Made by a program: the position numbers and the translations under genes. 64,000 nt of DNA, taken from assembly GCF_006517255.1 (NCBI RefSeq), contig NZ_CP041185.1, positions 6,014,001 through 6,078,000 of the forward strand, given 5' to 3'. The notes under the pieces were generated by a model that searched no databases, was not told the origin of the DNA, and saw only the letters and a list, made by a program, of their open reading frames with translations. The stretch's first letter is position 1, and each line of letters opens with the position of its first letter. This document shows positions 1-7,543 of this stretch, one piece after another. The stretch is from Janthinobacterium tructae. GTDB lineage: Bacteria; Pseudomonadota; Gammaproteobacteria; Burkholderiales; Burkholderiaceae_D.

Positions 1-1420
1 CAAAGCCTTTCAGTTGCGAGGTGACATAGCCGAGACGCTTGACGAGGTCGGAAATGGTCGACAGGTTGTCGAGCGCGTCATCGATCTGGCCGCGTGCCAA
101 AAAGACCTTGGCATTGTCGGAAAACGTTTGCAGGGCGGCCAGCGGCTGATTCAGCTCGTGCGTGACGCCGGCCGCCATCTGGCCGATGGCCGCCAGCTTG
201 CCGCTTTGCACCAGTTCCGCCTGGGCATAGCGCAAGGTTTGCTCGGCCCGCTCGCGCTCGGCCACTTCCGCCTGCAGCCGGCCATTCGCGTGCACCAGGT
301 CGGCCGTGCGCTGCTCGACCTTGATTTCCAGCTGTTCATAGGCGCGCGCCAGGGTTTGTTGCGCATTGAGTTTGTCGGCGATGCGGCGCCGGCGCTGGCG
401 CGCATACATCAGCGCCAGCAGCAGCAAGGCCCAGCCCAGCGCGGCGGCCATGGCCGCGTTGCGCGCCGCCTCGTTGACCTGGTCGAGTTCGGCCAGCACG
501 GTGATTTGCCATTGCAGCGGACCAAGAGCGCGGTTCACGGCCAGATAGTCCGCCTTGTCGGCGCTGCCGGACAGGGCCGGCGTGTCGCCCGACTGCTGGC
601 GCTCCAGGGTCATCACGCTGGCGCCGTCGGCGAACTGGCGCAGCACCTTGTGCGGCAGGATGGGCAGGTTTTCCTGCAGGAACTGGCGCTGCGCGCTGAT
701 ATCGTTCTTCGCGGCCGGCGACAGCGGGGCCAGGGTCTTGAACTTGAAGGCGGGTGTGGTGGCCAGGATGATCACGCCATTCGCATCCTTGACCCAGATC
801 TGTTCGCCCGCACCGGGCGTGCGCCACGATTGCTCGATCCAGTCCAGGTTGACCTTGGCGGCGACGATGCCGATGATGCGTCCGTCGCGCTGCACGGGCT
901 GGGAAATGAAATAGCCGGCCTCGAAGGTGGAGAAGCCGATGCCGTAGAAGCGGCCGATGCCGCCCGCAATCGCGTTCTTGAAATAGGGGCGGAAGCCGTA
1001 GTTGACGCCCACGTAGGAGCTGCGGGCTTGCCAGTTGCTCGATGCCAGGGTCGTGCCCTTGTCGTCGAGCACGTAAACGGCAAAGGCACCTGCGCGGCGG
1101 TTCATGTCGACCAGGTAGGCGTTGATCTGCGTGACTCTGTCGGCGCTGGGCTGCTCCAGCAGTTGCGCCACGGCATCGCTCTGGGCCACGGCCAGGGGCA
1201 GGAATTCGTATTTGTTCAGGGCGCCGCCGATGGACGCCGCATACAGTTCCGCGCGCGAATCCAAGGTGCGGTGCAATTCATCGAGCTGGCGCTGCTTGAC
1301 CCAGGCATACGACGCCCACGTCAGCAGGACCAGCGACCCCACGGCCAGCAGGGGGGCGAATAGCCTTGGGGTCTGACCCGCCGGGTCAGACCCCAAATAA
1401 GTTTGCAGTCGCTTAATCAA
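1..1420 (-). CDS. DctB-like membrane sensor histidine kinase, 3'-truncated by window edge
   Basis: Reading leftward, about 473 codons are present and the C-terminal ATPase domain lies outside the window. The visible order is an N-terminal membrane helix (about residues 20-40), a periplasmic Cache-like sensor domain, a second helix ending in an Arg-rich stretch, a coiled coil, and a HisKA domain whose H-box reads AGVTHELNQPLAAL. That H-box and the following VKRLGYVTSQLKGF are typical of DctB kinases, which activate sigma-54 through DctD-like regulators. An in-frame stop just upstream forces the start to TTG 1420 or later. TTG 1420 has a purine-rich GAGGGAG very close by and lies 6 bp after the ATPase stop, so the kinase is probably the fourth gene of the ABC operon. 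A palindromic repeat falls within its first 20 codons. The start is uncertain. Confidence 0.85.
   Translation of the reverse strand, partial: MIKRLQTYLGSDPAGQTPRLFAPLLAVGSLVLLTWASYAWVKQRQLDELHRTLDSRAELYAASIGGALNKYEFLPLAVAQSDAVAQLLEQPSADRVTQINAYLVDMNRRAGAFAVYVLDDKGTTLASSNWQARSSYVGVNYGFRPYFKNAIAGGIGRFYGIGFSTFEAGYFISQPVQRDGRIIGIVAAKVNLDWIEQSWRTPGAGEQIWVKDANGVIILATTPAFKFKTLAPLSPAAKNDISAQRQFLQENLPILPHKVLRQFADGASVMTLERQQSGDTPALSGSADKADYLAVNRALGPLQWQITVLAELDQVNEAARNAAMAAALGWALLLLALMYARQRRRRIADKLNAQQTLARAYEQLEIKVEQRTADLVHANGRLQAEVAERERAEQTLRYAQAELVQSGKLAAIGQMAAGVTHELNQPLAALQTFSDNAKVFLARGQIDDALDNLSTISDLVKRLGYVTSQLKGF
1366..1396. repeat. GGGTCAGACCC-type palindromic repeat
   Basis: Two perfect 15-bp arms, TTGGGGTCTGACCCG (1366-1380) and CGGGTCAGACCCCAA (1382-1396), are separated by one base. 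Short palindromes with this GGGTCTGACCC core are recalled as common in Oxalobacteraceae genomes. It overlaps the 5' end of the kinase gene. Confidence 0.8.
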
Positions 1421-1426
1421 GCTCCC

Positions 1427-2218
1427 TCAATCGGCGGTACTTGCCATCGTTTCGGCGTTGTGATGACGCTGCTGCTCTTCCATCACCATCTCGCCCAGCA
1501 TGCGCTTGAGGTGGTTGAACTCGGGGGCGCTCGGGTCGCGTGGGCGGGGCAGGTCGATGGCCACGTCGCGCTTGATGGTGCCGGGACGGTAGGTCATGAC
1601 GATGGTGCGGTCGGCCAGGTAGACCGATTCCTCGATCGAGTGCGTGACGAAGACGATGGTGGTGCCGAAGACTTTCCAGATTTTCAGCAATTCATCTTGC
1701 AGGTTGCGCCGCGTCAAGGCATCCAGCGCGCCGAACGGTTCATCCATCAGCATGATGGGCGAATCGAGGGCCAGCACGCGGGCGATGGCCACGCGCTGGC
1801 GCATGCCGCCGGACAAGTCTTTCGGGTAGCGGGCACGGAATTCCGTCAAGCCCAGCATGCTCAGCAGCATGTCGACTCGTTCCTTGATCTCGGCTGGCGT
1901 CTTGCCGGCGATTTCCAGGCCGAAAGCGATATTGCTCTCGATGGTCATCCACGGGAACAGCGCGTATTCCTGGAATACCATGCCGCGGTCGGGGCCGGGC
2001 TCGGTGATCAGCTTGCCGCCGGCCAGGATCTGGCCGGAAGTCGGCTGCGAGAAGCCGGCGATGGCGTTCAGGAGGGTCGACTTGCCGCAGCCGGACGGCC
2101 CCAGCAGGCAGATGAACTCGCCGCTGGCGATTTCCAGGTTGATGTCTTTCAAGGCGATGACGTCGGCGCCGCCCGTGGTGAAGATTTTATTGACTGCATT
2201 GATATTGATCGTGGTCAT
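1427..2218 (-). CDS. ABC transporter ATP-binding protein (nitrate/sulfonate/taurine type)
   Basis: This 263-residue ATPase energises the importer encoded by the two upstream genes. Walker A is GPSGCGKST (residues 40-48), the signature is LSGGMRQRVAIARVLA, and Walker B with D-loop reads MLMDEPFGALD. It belongs to the SsuB/TauB/NrtD family. An in-frame upstream Met is possible, but ATG 2218 is preferred because GAGAGGAAC lies just before it and the family alignment begins there. It follows the permease by 11 bp and precedes the kinase by 6 bp, so the order is binding protein, permease, ATPase, kinase. The substrate cannot be told from sequence. Confidence 0.93.
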   Translation of the reverse strand: MTTININAVNKIFTTGGADVIALKDINLEIASGEFICLLGPSGCGKSTLLNAIAGFSQPTSGQILAGGKLITEPGPDRGMVFQEYALFPWMTIESNIAFGLEIAGKTPAEIKERVDMLLSMLGLTEFRARYPKDLSGGMRQRVAIARVLALDSPIMLMDEPFGALDALTRRNLQDELLKIWKVFGTTIVFVTHSIEESVYLADRTIVMTYRPGTIKRDVAIDLPRPRDPSAPEFNHLKRMLGEMVMEEQQRHHNAETMASTAD

Positions 2219-2229
2219 GACCGTTCCTC

Positions 2230-3051
2230 TCAGTGTTCCAGGCCGCGGTGCCACTGCAGCAAATGATTATTCAGGGCATTCATGGCCATATCGATGGCCA
2301 GGCCGAACAGGCCGATGGTAAACATGCCGGCGATAATCTTGTCAGACCAGAAGTATTCGCGCGCTTCCAGGATGCGGAAACCCAGGCCGCTGTTGACGGC
2401 GATCATTTCGGCCACGATCACGACGATGAAGGCCGTGCCCATGCCGATGCGCGCGCCGGCCAGAATATATGGCGTGGCCGCCGGCAGGATCACGCGGCGG
2501 AACATCGTCATCTGGCTGGCGCCCAGGTTGCGCGCGGCGCGAATGTAGATGCCGTCAACCTGGCGTACGCCGGCGATGGTATTCATCAGCACGGGGAAGA
2601 AGGAACCGATGCTGATCAGGAAGAAGGCGGGCGGGTTGCCCAGGCCGAACCACAAAATCGCCAGCGGGATGTAGGCGATTGGCGGAATCGGGCGCAGCAC
2701 CTGCACCAGCGGGTCGAACAGTTTATAGATGGTCTTGTTGGTGCCCATCAGCAAGCCCAGCGGCAAGGCCAGGCCGGCGCCGATGGCGAAGCCGCCCAGC
2801 ACGCGCGACAGGCTGGCCCAGGCGTCGTGCGGCAATTCGCCGGAGAACATCCACACCAGGTAATTGCCCGCTTCGGGCGTGTACGCTTGCATGGGGATCA
2901 GGTATTCATACCACTTCACGACCACGGCCACGGGCGAGGGCAGGATTTGCGGGTTGATCCAGCCGAACGTGGACAGTGCTTGCCAGAATAGCAGCACGAC
3001 CACGGGCACGATGGCACCGTGCGCGAAGCGTTTCATCATTTGAATATTCAT
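2230..3051 (-). CDS. ABC transporter permease (SsuC/TauC/NrtB type)
   Basis: The 273-residue inner-membrane permease has about six hydrophobic helices and a BPD_transp_1 coupling loop (IRAARNLGASQMTMFRRVILPAA, EAA-like). The preserved loop order and length match the nitrate/sulfonate/bicarbonate permease family. It starts 15 bp after the binding-protein stop and ends 11 bp before the ATPase. One permease gene indicates a homodimeric channel. Confidence 0.92.
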   Translation of the reverse strand: MNIQMMKRFAHGAIVPVVVLLFWQALSTFGWINPQILPSPVAVVVKWYEYLIPMQAYTPEAGNYLVWMFSGELPHDAWASLSRVLGGFAIGAGLALPLGLLMGTNKTIYKLFDPLVQVLRPIPPIAYIPLAILWFGLGNPPAFFLISIGSFFPVLMNTIAGVRQVDGIYIRAARNLGASQMTMFRRVILPAATPYILAGARIGMGTAFIVVIVAEMIAVNSGLGFRILEAREYFWSDKIIAGMFTIGLFGLAIDMAMNALNNHLLQWHRGLEH

Positions 3052-3066
3052 CGTGACACTTTCAGA

Positions 3067-4068
3067 TTAGCGTGGAGCGTAGGTTTTCTTGGCTTTTTCC
3101 AGCAGGTCGAGCTTGACCCAGTCCTGAGCGGCAGGCGGCTTGGCCATGCGGCCCACGCCGAATTTCACCATGTAGTCGGTGGTCAGCTGCACGTGGCTCT
3201 GCGTGATGTCTTCCGTGAAGATGGCGTTGTCGATGGCATCGCGGTAATCGTCGGACGTGATCTGGTTCTTGAACATGGATTCGCGCACGTATTTTTCCGC
3301 CAGTTTCGGGTCGGCCAAAAACGCCCGGGTGGCGGCGACGAAGCAATCCATGAAGCGCTGGGCCACGGCCGGCTTTTCCTTGTACATCTTTTCCGTCATG
3401 ACGAGGGCGCGTACGGGCTCGCCCAGCGGCGTGTCATACGGCTTGAGGATGGCTGCGCCGTATTTCTTGTGGATCGCCTGCGTGGAGTAGGGCTCGGACT
3501 GGCTCATCACATCGATGTCCTTGGTCAAGAGAGCCTGGTTCAGGTCCGGGTAGCCCATATACAGGATCTGCACGTCCTTGCCCGGCTTGTCGGACCAGGT
3601 CAGCTTGGCCTTGGAGAGTTCGGCAAACAGCAGGATTTCCTGCGGGCCGCCGCGCGTGACGCCGACTTTCTTGCCTTTCAGGTCGGCAATGCCCTTGATG
3701 TTCAGGTCGGGCCGCCCGACGATTTGCACGCCGCCCTTGGCGAAGCCGCCCACCAGGTACACGGGCAAGCCCGTGGCGCGGCCCGTGATGGCCGCTTCCA
3801 GCGCGCTGGCGGAGACGTCGATTTCGCCAGCGATCATGGCCGGCACGATGTCGAGGCCCTTGGCGAAGATGCGTTCCTCGATTTTCAGGTCGTATTTGGG
3901 TGCGATTTCCTTCATGTAGGCGACGGCGCCGTAATGGGCGAATTTCAGGTTGCCCAGGCGGACCAGGTCGGCCGCATGCGCGGCCAGCGGGAATTGCGCG
4001 GCCAGTGCGACGGCCACGGCCATTGCCTTGGTGTTCAGGAAGGACGAGATACGGAAGGTGCTTGCCAT
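3067..4068 (-). CDS. ABC transporter periplasmic substrate-binding protein (NMT1/SsuA type)
   Basis: The 333-residue protein begins with a Sec signal peptide ending near AAHA-ADLV (about residue 32), followed by an NMT1/SsuA-type bilobed binding domain. ATG 4068 is chosen because GGAGACAACAGC precedes it and the signal peptide starts there; a longer frame upstream to 4149 runs through the promoter leader and is unlikely. It is the first gene of the four-gene unit and the best target for finding the substrate, which could be a sulfonate, nitrate, an aromatic acid or a similar small anion. The sigma-54 promoter lies about 77 bp upstream. Confidence 0.9.
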   Translation of the reverse strand: MASTFRISSFLNTKAMAVAVALAAQFPLAAHAADLVRLGNLKFAHYGAVAYMKEIAPKYDLKIEERIFAKGLDIVPAMIAGEIDVSASALEAAITGRATGLPVYLVGGFAKGGVQIVGRPDLNIKGIADLKGKKVGVTRGGPQEILLFAELSKAKLTWSDKPGKDVQILYMGYPDLNQALLTKDIDVMSQSEPYSTQAIHKKYGAAILKPYDTPLGEPVRALVMTEKMYKEKPAVAQRFMDCFVAATRAFLADPKLAEKYVRESMFKNQITSDDYRDAIDNAIFTEDITQSHVQLTTDYMVKFGVGRMAKPPAAQDWVKLDLLEKAKKTYAPR

Positions 4069-4144
4069 GCTGTTGTCTCCAAAAGGTAGATGGTTTTTAT
4101 ATTGGGTCAGGCTGCCGCTCTGGTGGCGGTTATGAAAATATAAA

Positions 4145-4160
4145 AGCATCTTCCGTGCCA
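4145..4160 (-). promoter_or_regulatory. sigma-54 (RpoN) promoter of the ABC transporter operon
   Basis: On the minus strand the sequence TGGCACGGAAGATGCT matches the sigma-54 consensus TGGCACGNNNNTTGCW at all fixed positions but one (ATGC for TTGC), with the GG and GC dinucleotides at correct spacing. Transcription would start near 4134, leaving a leader of about 66 nt before the binding-protein ATG. Confidence 0.72.
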
Positions 4161-4272
4161 GTGGAGCGCATTTTGGCGTTTATTGCAAGTGATTGTTTAT
4201 AAAGGTTTAATTTGATTCTATTGAAAATGGGAAATATTGATATTCCGCCTTTCCGCACGGCGAGGGGAAAGC

Positions 4273-4291
4273 TTGTGCGGATTGCCGCATT
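4273..4291. promoter_or_regulatory. putative DctD-like upstream activator site
   Basis: TTGTGCGGATTGCCGCATT contains the inverted repeat TGCGG-N4-CCGCA (4276-4289), close to the TGTGCGG-N4-CCGCACA sites bound by DctD in rhizobia. It is centred about 148 bp upstream of the expected sigma-54 start, a normal distance for an enhancer. The assignment rests on motif similarity and on the DctB-like kinase in the same operon. Confidence 0.5.
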
Positions 4292-4353
4292 CCGGGCGCG
4301 GCGCATGCGGGACGGCAGCGGGTGAACCTTCACGGCGCGGCCGACTCCAATCG

Positions 4354-4388
4354 TAAAAAAACGCGTTGCAAACAGGCTGGCAACGCGT
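4354..4388 (-). terminator. Rho-independent terminator after the small lipoprotein gene
   Basis: Arms ACGCGTTGC (4361-4369) and GCAACGCGT (4380-4388) form a 9-bp stem. On the minus strand it is followed by seven T residues, so it ends transcripts of the gene at 4451-4687. Confidence 0.85.
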
Positions 4389-4450
4389 AACTCCCCCGTG
4401 GAGTAGGGGCGGCGCCGCGCGGGCGCCTGATCGATCGCCAGTTGGCGGGT

Positions 4451-4687
4451 TTATTTCGGCGCCGTGGCGGGCGGCAGTGCCGGCGCGGTGGCTGGGTCGG
4501 TCAGCGGCGCGGGCGGCGTCACGTGGCCGGGACCGGCTTCCGGCATGGCCGGTGTGACGGGGGCGGGCATCACCTGCGGGGCGGAAGCGGGGTTCGGTGC
4601 CATTTCGGGCAGGGGCGCATCTGCCGGTTTTTTACAGGCGGACACAGTGACGAGCAAGGCGGCGGCCAACAGGGCAGGTATTTTCAT
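4451..4687 (-). CDS. small proline/alanine-rich lipoprotein, unknown function
   Basis: The 78-residue product has a lipoprotein signal (MKIPALLAAALLVTVSAC) with Cys18 as the lipidation site, then a Pro/Ala-rich, low-complexity tail without a recognisable domain. AAGGAA lies 7 bp before the ATG and a good terminator follows, so it appears to be a real single-gene unit. The tail would be disordered in the periplasm. No function is proposed. Confidence 0.7.
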   Translation of the reverse strand: MKIPALLAAALLVTVSACKKPADAPLPEMAPNPASAPQVMPAPVTPAMPEAGPGHVTPPAPLTDPATAPALPPATAPK

Positions 4688-4949
4688 GATGATTCCTTTG
4701 CAAGAGTCGAGGTATCGCGATGCGGGCGGCGGGCGCCGCGCGTGAAGCTTGAATTTATGGCAAGAATGCCGATGCTTCTGTTCGCCACTTCACCTTGAGC
4801 GCAGAAATGTCACTGCATGTAGATGCTTTTTAGAAATAATTCAGTGAGGAAATATTTTTCACTTTCTTGTTCCTAATGTTCGTTAACGCACAGACCAGGG
4901 AAGAGCAGGGTGGCATTCTGTGTCCAGACGCTCAGGATTCGTGGTGTTC

Positions 4950-4958
4950 TGGTATAAA
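4950..4958 (+). promoter_or_regulatory. extended -10 promoter candidate for the winged-helix gene
   Basis: TGGTATAAA fits an extended -10 element (TGn-TATAAA) 58 bp before the ATG at 5016. No good -35 is visible at 17 bp, which extended -10 promoters can tolerate. Confidence 0.4.
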
Positions 4959-5015
4959 AATTGCCAAGAACTTAACAATCCGGGCTACCGGCAATCGTTT
5001 AAAAGGAGTATTCAA

Positions 5016-5636
5016 ATGCATGCAATGACTCAGTCTCACGTGAAGAGCGAATTAAAGGCAGCGCACCAGGAACTTCGTAGCCCCGAAAAAGGCTCGCAAA
5101 TGGTAGAGCGCGCAGCACCCATCCCCCCGGAGCGCCTGAATCCCATTTCCATGGCACCGATCGAGCGCGTGCGTTCGACGTCGGCCACCCTGCGCCGCAT
5201 CGAAAACATGCAAAAGCTGATCGGCGAATTGTCGCTGCACGAGATGCTGGCCGATGAAATCGCCTGGTTCCTCAAGTTTTCGCCATCGGGCGCCCGCAAA
5301 TACATCCGCGACTTGCGCGAAGCGGGCGTGATCGAACTGGCCCGCTACATCGAAGGTACCGCCACCTACCTGGGCAAGGCAGTGTACCAGCTGACGCCAG
5401 ACCCTGAGCGCGTGCGCGCATTCCTGGCCGCCATCGTCCAGCCGAAACGCGAAGGCGCGCCACCGCGCAAGGACCGTCCCGGCCTGCGCGAGCAAAGCAT
5501 GGCAGGCAGCGGCCGCCACTTCCACATCCTGGCCGATGACACGCATTACGCCATCCGCGTCAATCGCGGTCCCGTGACGCGCGATCCGCTGGTCGCCGCC
5601 CTGTTTGGCGCCCCACAGCAAAAATCTGCCGAGTAA
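5016..5636 (+). CDS. winged-helix DNA-binding-like protein, unknown regulon
   Basis: The 206-residue protein has a central helix-turn-helix or winged-helix-like segment, LHEMLADEIAWFLKFSPSG followed by ARKYIRDLREAGVIEL (about residues 70-110), resembling MarR/ArsR-type folds. The N- and C-terminal parts are charged and low in recognisable motifs. ATG 5016 is chosen because AAAAGGAG precedes it by 8 bp; the frame remains open further upstream but lacks such a site. It stands alone between divergent and terminator signals. A DNA-binding role is inferred from the fold only, and no effector pocket or target is evident. Confidence 0.75.
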   Translation: MHAMTQSHVKSELKAAHQELRSPEKGSQMVERAAPIPPERLNPISMAPIERVRSTSATLRRIENMQKLIGELSLHEMLADEIAWFLKFSPSGARKYIRDLREAGVIELARYIEGTATYLGKAVYQLTPDPERVRAFLAAIVQPKREGAPPRKDRPGLREQSMAGSGRHFHILADDTHYAIRVNRGPVTRDPLVAALFGAPQQKSAE

Positions 5637-5692
5637 CACCTGACCAAACCTCACGCGGCGTGCGGCCTGCGATGCTCACCGGCTCGGCGCCC

Positions 5693-5708
5693 CCGTACTA
5701 AAGTACGG
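5693..5708. repeat. CCGTACT/AGTACGG intergenic palindrome, copy 1
   Basis: Arms CCGTACT and AGTACGG flank a 2-base loop, followed by TTGCGTTTCTTAG. A second copy with the same right flank lies at 21063-21078 in the opposite orientation. Such elements sit downstream of genes and may be REP-like. Confidence 0.65.
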
Positions 5709-5775
5709 TTGCGTTTCTTAGCCACAAATCATCGCCGCTCGCTACGGTTTTGGCAGGTGTTGTTATGTTGCAATG

Positions 5776-5799
5776 AAAGCCGGGTTACACCCGGCTTTT
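5776..5799. terminator. Rho-independent terminator after the winged-helix gene
   Basis: AAAGCCGGGT (5776-5785) and ACCCGGCTTT (5789-5798) form a 10-bp stem with a 3-base loop and flanking A and T runs, so it may work in both directions. Confidence 0.8.
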
Positions 5800-5909
5800 G
5801 GCGTTGCAGCTCGCCCTTTGATCCTGGCGGATTGAAAAGATGTTAATCAACCCCATGTGGGCTGGACTGCCCGCCCGTTCCGCTGCGGGTTCATTCGAAG
5901 GAGCTGTCC

Positions 5910-5975
5910 TTGTCTGCCTACACCGTCTCCCTTGGCCTCATTGCCATCGCTGTCCTGAAGCGGGCCGCCGCATGA
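5910..5975 (+). CDS. possible 21-residue hydrophobic leader peptide overlapping mtfA
   Basis: A TTG codon, preceded at 8 bp by GAAGGAG, opens a frame of 21 residues (MSAYTVSLGLIAIAVLKRAAA when TTG is read as Met). Its TGA overlaps the mtfA ATG as ATGA. The peptide is one short hydrophobic helix with a positive end. The strong ribosome site belongs to this frame, and mtfA itself has no clear site, so translational coupling is plausible. It could also be chance. Confidence 0.4.
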   Translation: MSAYTVSLGLIAIAVLKRAAA

Positions 5976-6844
5976 ATCCGCTGCTATGGATCGCCCTCGT
6001 CACGGTCGCTATCGTCTTGTCGCTGTGGTTTCCCCGCTGGCGCTTGAAGCGGGCCCTGTCCAGGCCCTTGCCGGCCGAAGGACTGGCCGTGCTGGAAAAG
6101 AATATTCCCGTCTATCCCCGCATGCCGGCCCCGTTGCAGGAGCAGTTGCGCCGGCTCGTCGTGCAATTTTTGTACCAGAAGAAATTCGTCGGTTGCGGCG
6201 GCCTGGAGATCACGGACGAGATGCGCTACACCATCGCCGGCCAGGCTTGTTTGCTGCTGCTGAATCGCCAGACCCAGGTGTATCCGGAACTCGATACCAT
6301 CCTCGTGTATCCCACGGAATTCATCGTCACGCGCGATGAAGTGGGGCCGGGCGGCGTGGTCACGCCATCGGCCAACGGATTATTGGGTGAATCCTGGGGT
6401 GATGGCCGCGTGGTGCTGGCCTGGGACCATGTGCAGCGCGGCGCGGCCGACTGGACCGATGGCCACAATGTGGTGCTGCATGAATTCGCCCACCAGCTCG
6501 ACAGCGAATCGGGCGCCGCGAATGGCGCGCCGTATTTGCCCAGCGTGTCGAGCTACCGCAGCTGGGCCACGGTGCTGTCGCGCGACTTCGACAACCTGCG
6601 CCATGACGCCATCTACCAGCAGCACAGCGTGATGGACCATTACGGCGCCACGAATCCCGCCGAATTCTTTGCCGTGGCCACGGAAACCTTCTTTGAGAAG
6701 CCCTACCAGATGGCCGAGCACCACGAAGAACTGTATGCGCAATTCTTGCAGTACTACAAGGTCGACCCGCGCGACTGGATGGCGCCGCCTGTCGAGCCCG
6801 AACACATGGCCTCGCCATTTTCCAACTTTGTCCAGCACTGGTAA
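5972..6844 (+). CDS. mtfA: zinc-dependent peptidase MtfA (M90 family)
   Basis: The 290-residue protein carries the HEXXH zinc site as VVLHEFAHQLD (His170, Glu171, His174) and the downstream family segment NPAEFFAVATETFFE that completes the gluzincin site. In E. coli, MtfA binds the Mlc repressor and is an aminopeptidase linked to the glucose phosphotransferase system. Here a hydrophobic N-terminal helix (about residues 3-20) suggests membrane anchoring, a feature absent from the E. coli protein. The ATG overlaps the stop of a short upstream frame. It converges on the regulator gene with a 9-bp gap. Confidence 0.92.
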   Translation: MNPLLWIALVTVAIVLSLWFPRWRLKRALSRPLPAEGLAVLEKNIPVYPRMPAPLQEQLRRLVVQFLYQKKFVGCGGLEITDEMRYTIAGQACLLLLNRQTQVYPELDTILVYPTEFIVTRDEVGPGGVVTPSANGLLGESWGDGRVVLAWDHVQRGAADWTDGHNVVLHEFAHQLDSESGAANGAPYLPSVSSYRSWATVLSRDFDNLRHDAIYQQHSVMDHYGATNPAEFFAVATETFFEKPYQMAEHHEELYAQFLQYYKVDPRDWMAPPVEPEHMASPFSNFVQHW

Positions 6845-6853
6845 GCGGGGACT

Positions 6854-7543
6854 TTAGCCCAGCAGCCGCTGTTTCAGCGCGGGATAGCTGCTGCGCGAGA
6901 CGGGAATGCCCGTGCTGGTCTGCGTGTCGAGTGCGTATTTGCCACCCGCCGCGATCTGCAGCCGCTTGAAACCCAGGCTGTTGACGATGTAGGAGCGGTG
7001 CACGCGCAGGAAGTGTGGCGGCAGCAGGGCCATGAGCTTGTCGATGGCCAAGTCATGAAAGCACTGTTCGCCGCTGCGCAGCACGATGTTGCTGTAGTGG
7101 CCATCGGCCTGCACATGGTCGATATCGGCCAAGGCGATCCATTCCAGCGCGCCCCGTTTCTTGACGGCCAGCGAGGCCGCTTCCGTGTGCCGCCCCGTAT
7201 AGCGTTGCAGCGCCTTGTGCAGCCGTTCGCGGCTGAACGGCTTGGCAACGAAGTCGAGCACGCCAAACTCGAAGGCCGTGATCGAGCGTTCCGCGTGGGC
7301 CGAGACGATGATGGTCTGGAACGGGGCGTTTTGGGCCAGGCGCAGCAAGTCATAGCCGTCCGCGCCGTGCAGGTGCAAATCCAGCAGCAGCAAGTCGACC
7401 TGCTTCTGTGCCAGGGAGGCCAGGGCTTGCGGCACATTGTCATGCAGCGCCAGCGCCGTCAGGCGCGCGCCGAAATGCGCGCGCACCTCGCGTTCGAGGC
7501 CTTGCGCGATCAGCGGTTCATCTTCCAGTATCAATATGTTCAT
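6854..7543 (-). CDS. LytTR-family response regulator
   Basis: The 229-residue protein has a receiver domain (residues 1-120) with the acidic pocket ILEDE, phosphoacceptor Asp in LLLLDLHLHG and the conserved Lys in FVAKPFS, followed by a LytTR DNA-binding domain (about 130-229) containing FLRVHRSYIVN. Such regulators bind direct repeats at target promoters. Its start overlaps the stop of the kinase gene by 4 bp (ATGA), so the two are translated together and form a LytS/LytR or BtsS/BtsR-like pair. Confidence 0.93.
   Translation of the reverse strand: MNILILEDEPLIAQGLEREVRAHFGARLTALALHDNVPQALASLAQKQVDLLLLDLHLHGADGYDLLRLAQNAPFQTIIVSAHAERSITAFEFGVLDFVAKPFSRERLHKALQRYTGRHTEAASLAVKKRGALEWIALADIDHVQADGHYSNIVLRSGEQCFHDLAIDKLMALLPPHFLRVHRSYIVNSLGFKRLQIAAGGKYALDTQTSTGIPVSRSSYPALKQRLLG

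Noticed and set aside
14..1363. 449-codon open frame on the plus strand
   Set aside because: It is antisense to the sensor kinase, whose minus-strand translation gives clear DctB-type motifs. Long antisense frames are frequent in GC-rich DNA.
4130..4333. 67-codon minus-strand frame upstream of the binding-protein gene
   Set aside because: No ribosome site or recognisable product; it covers the sigma-54 promoter and enhancer.
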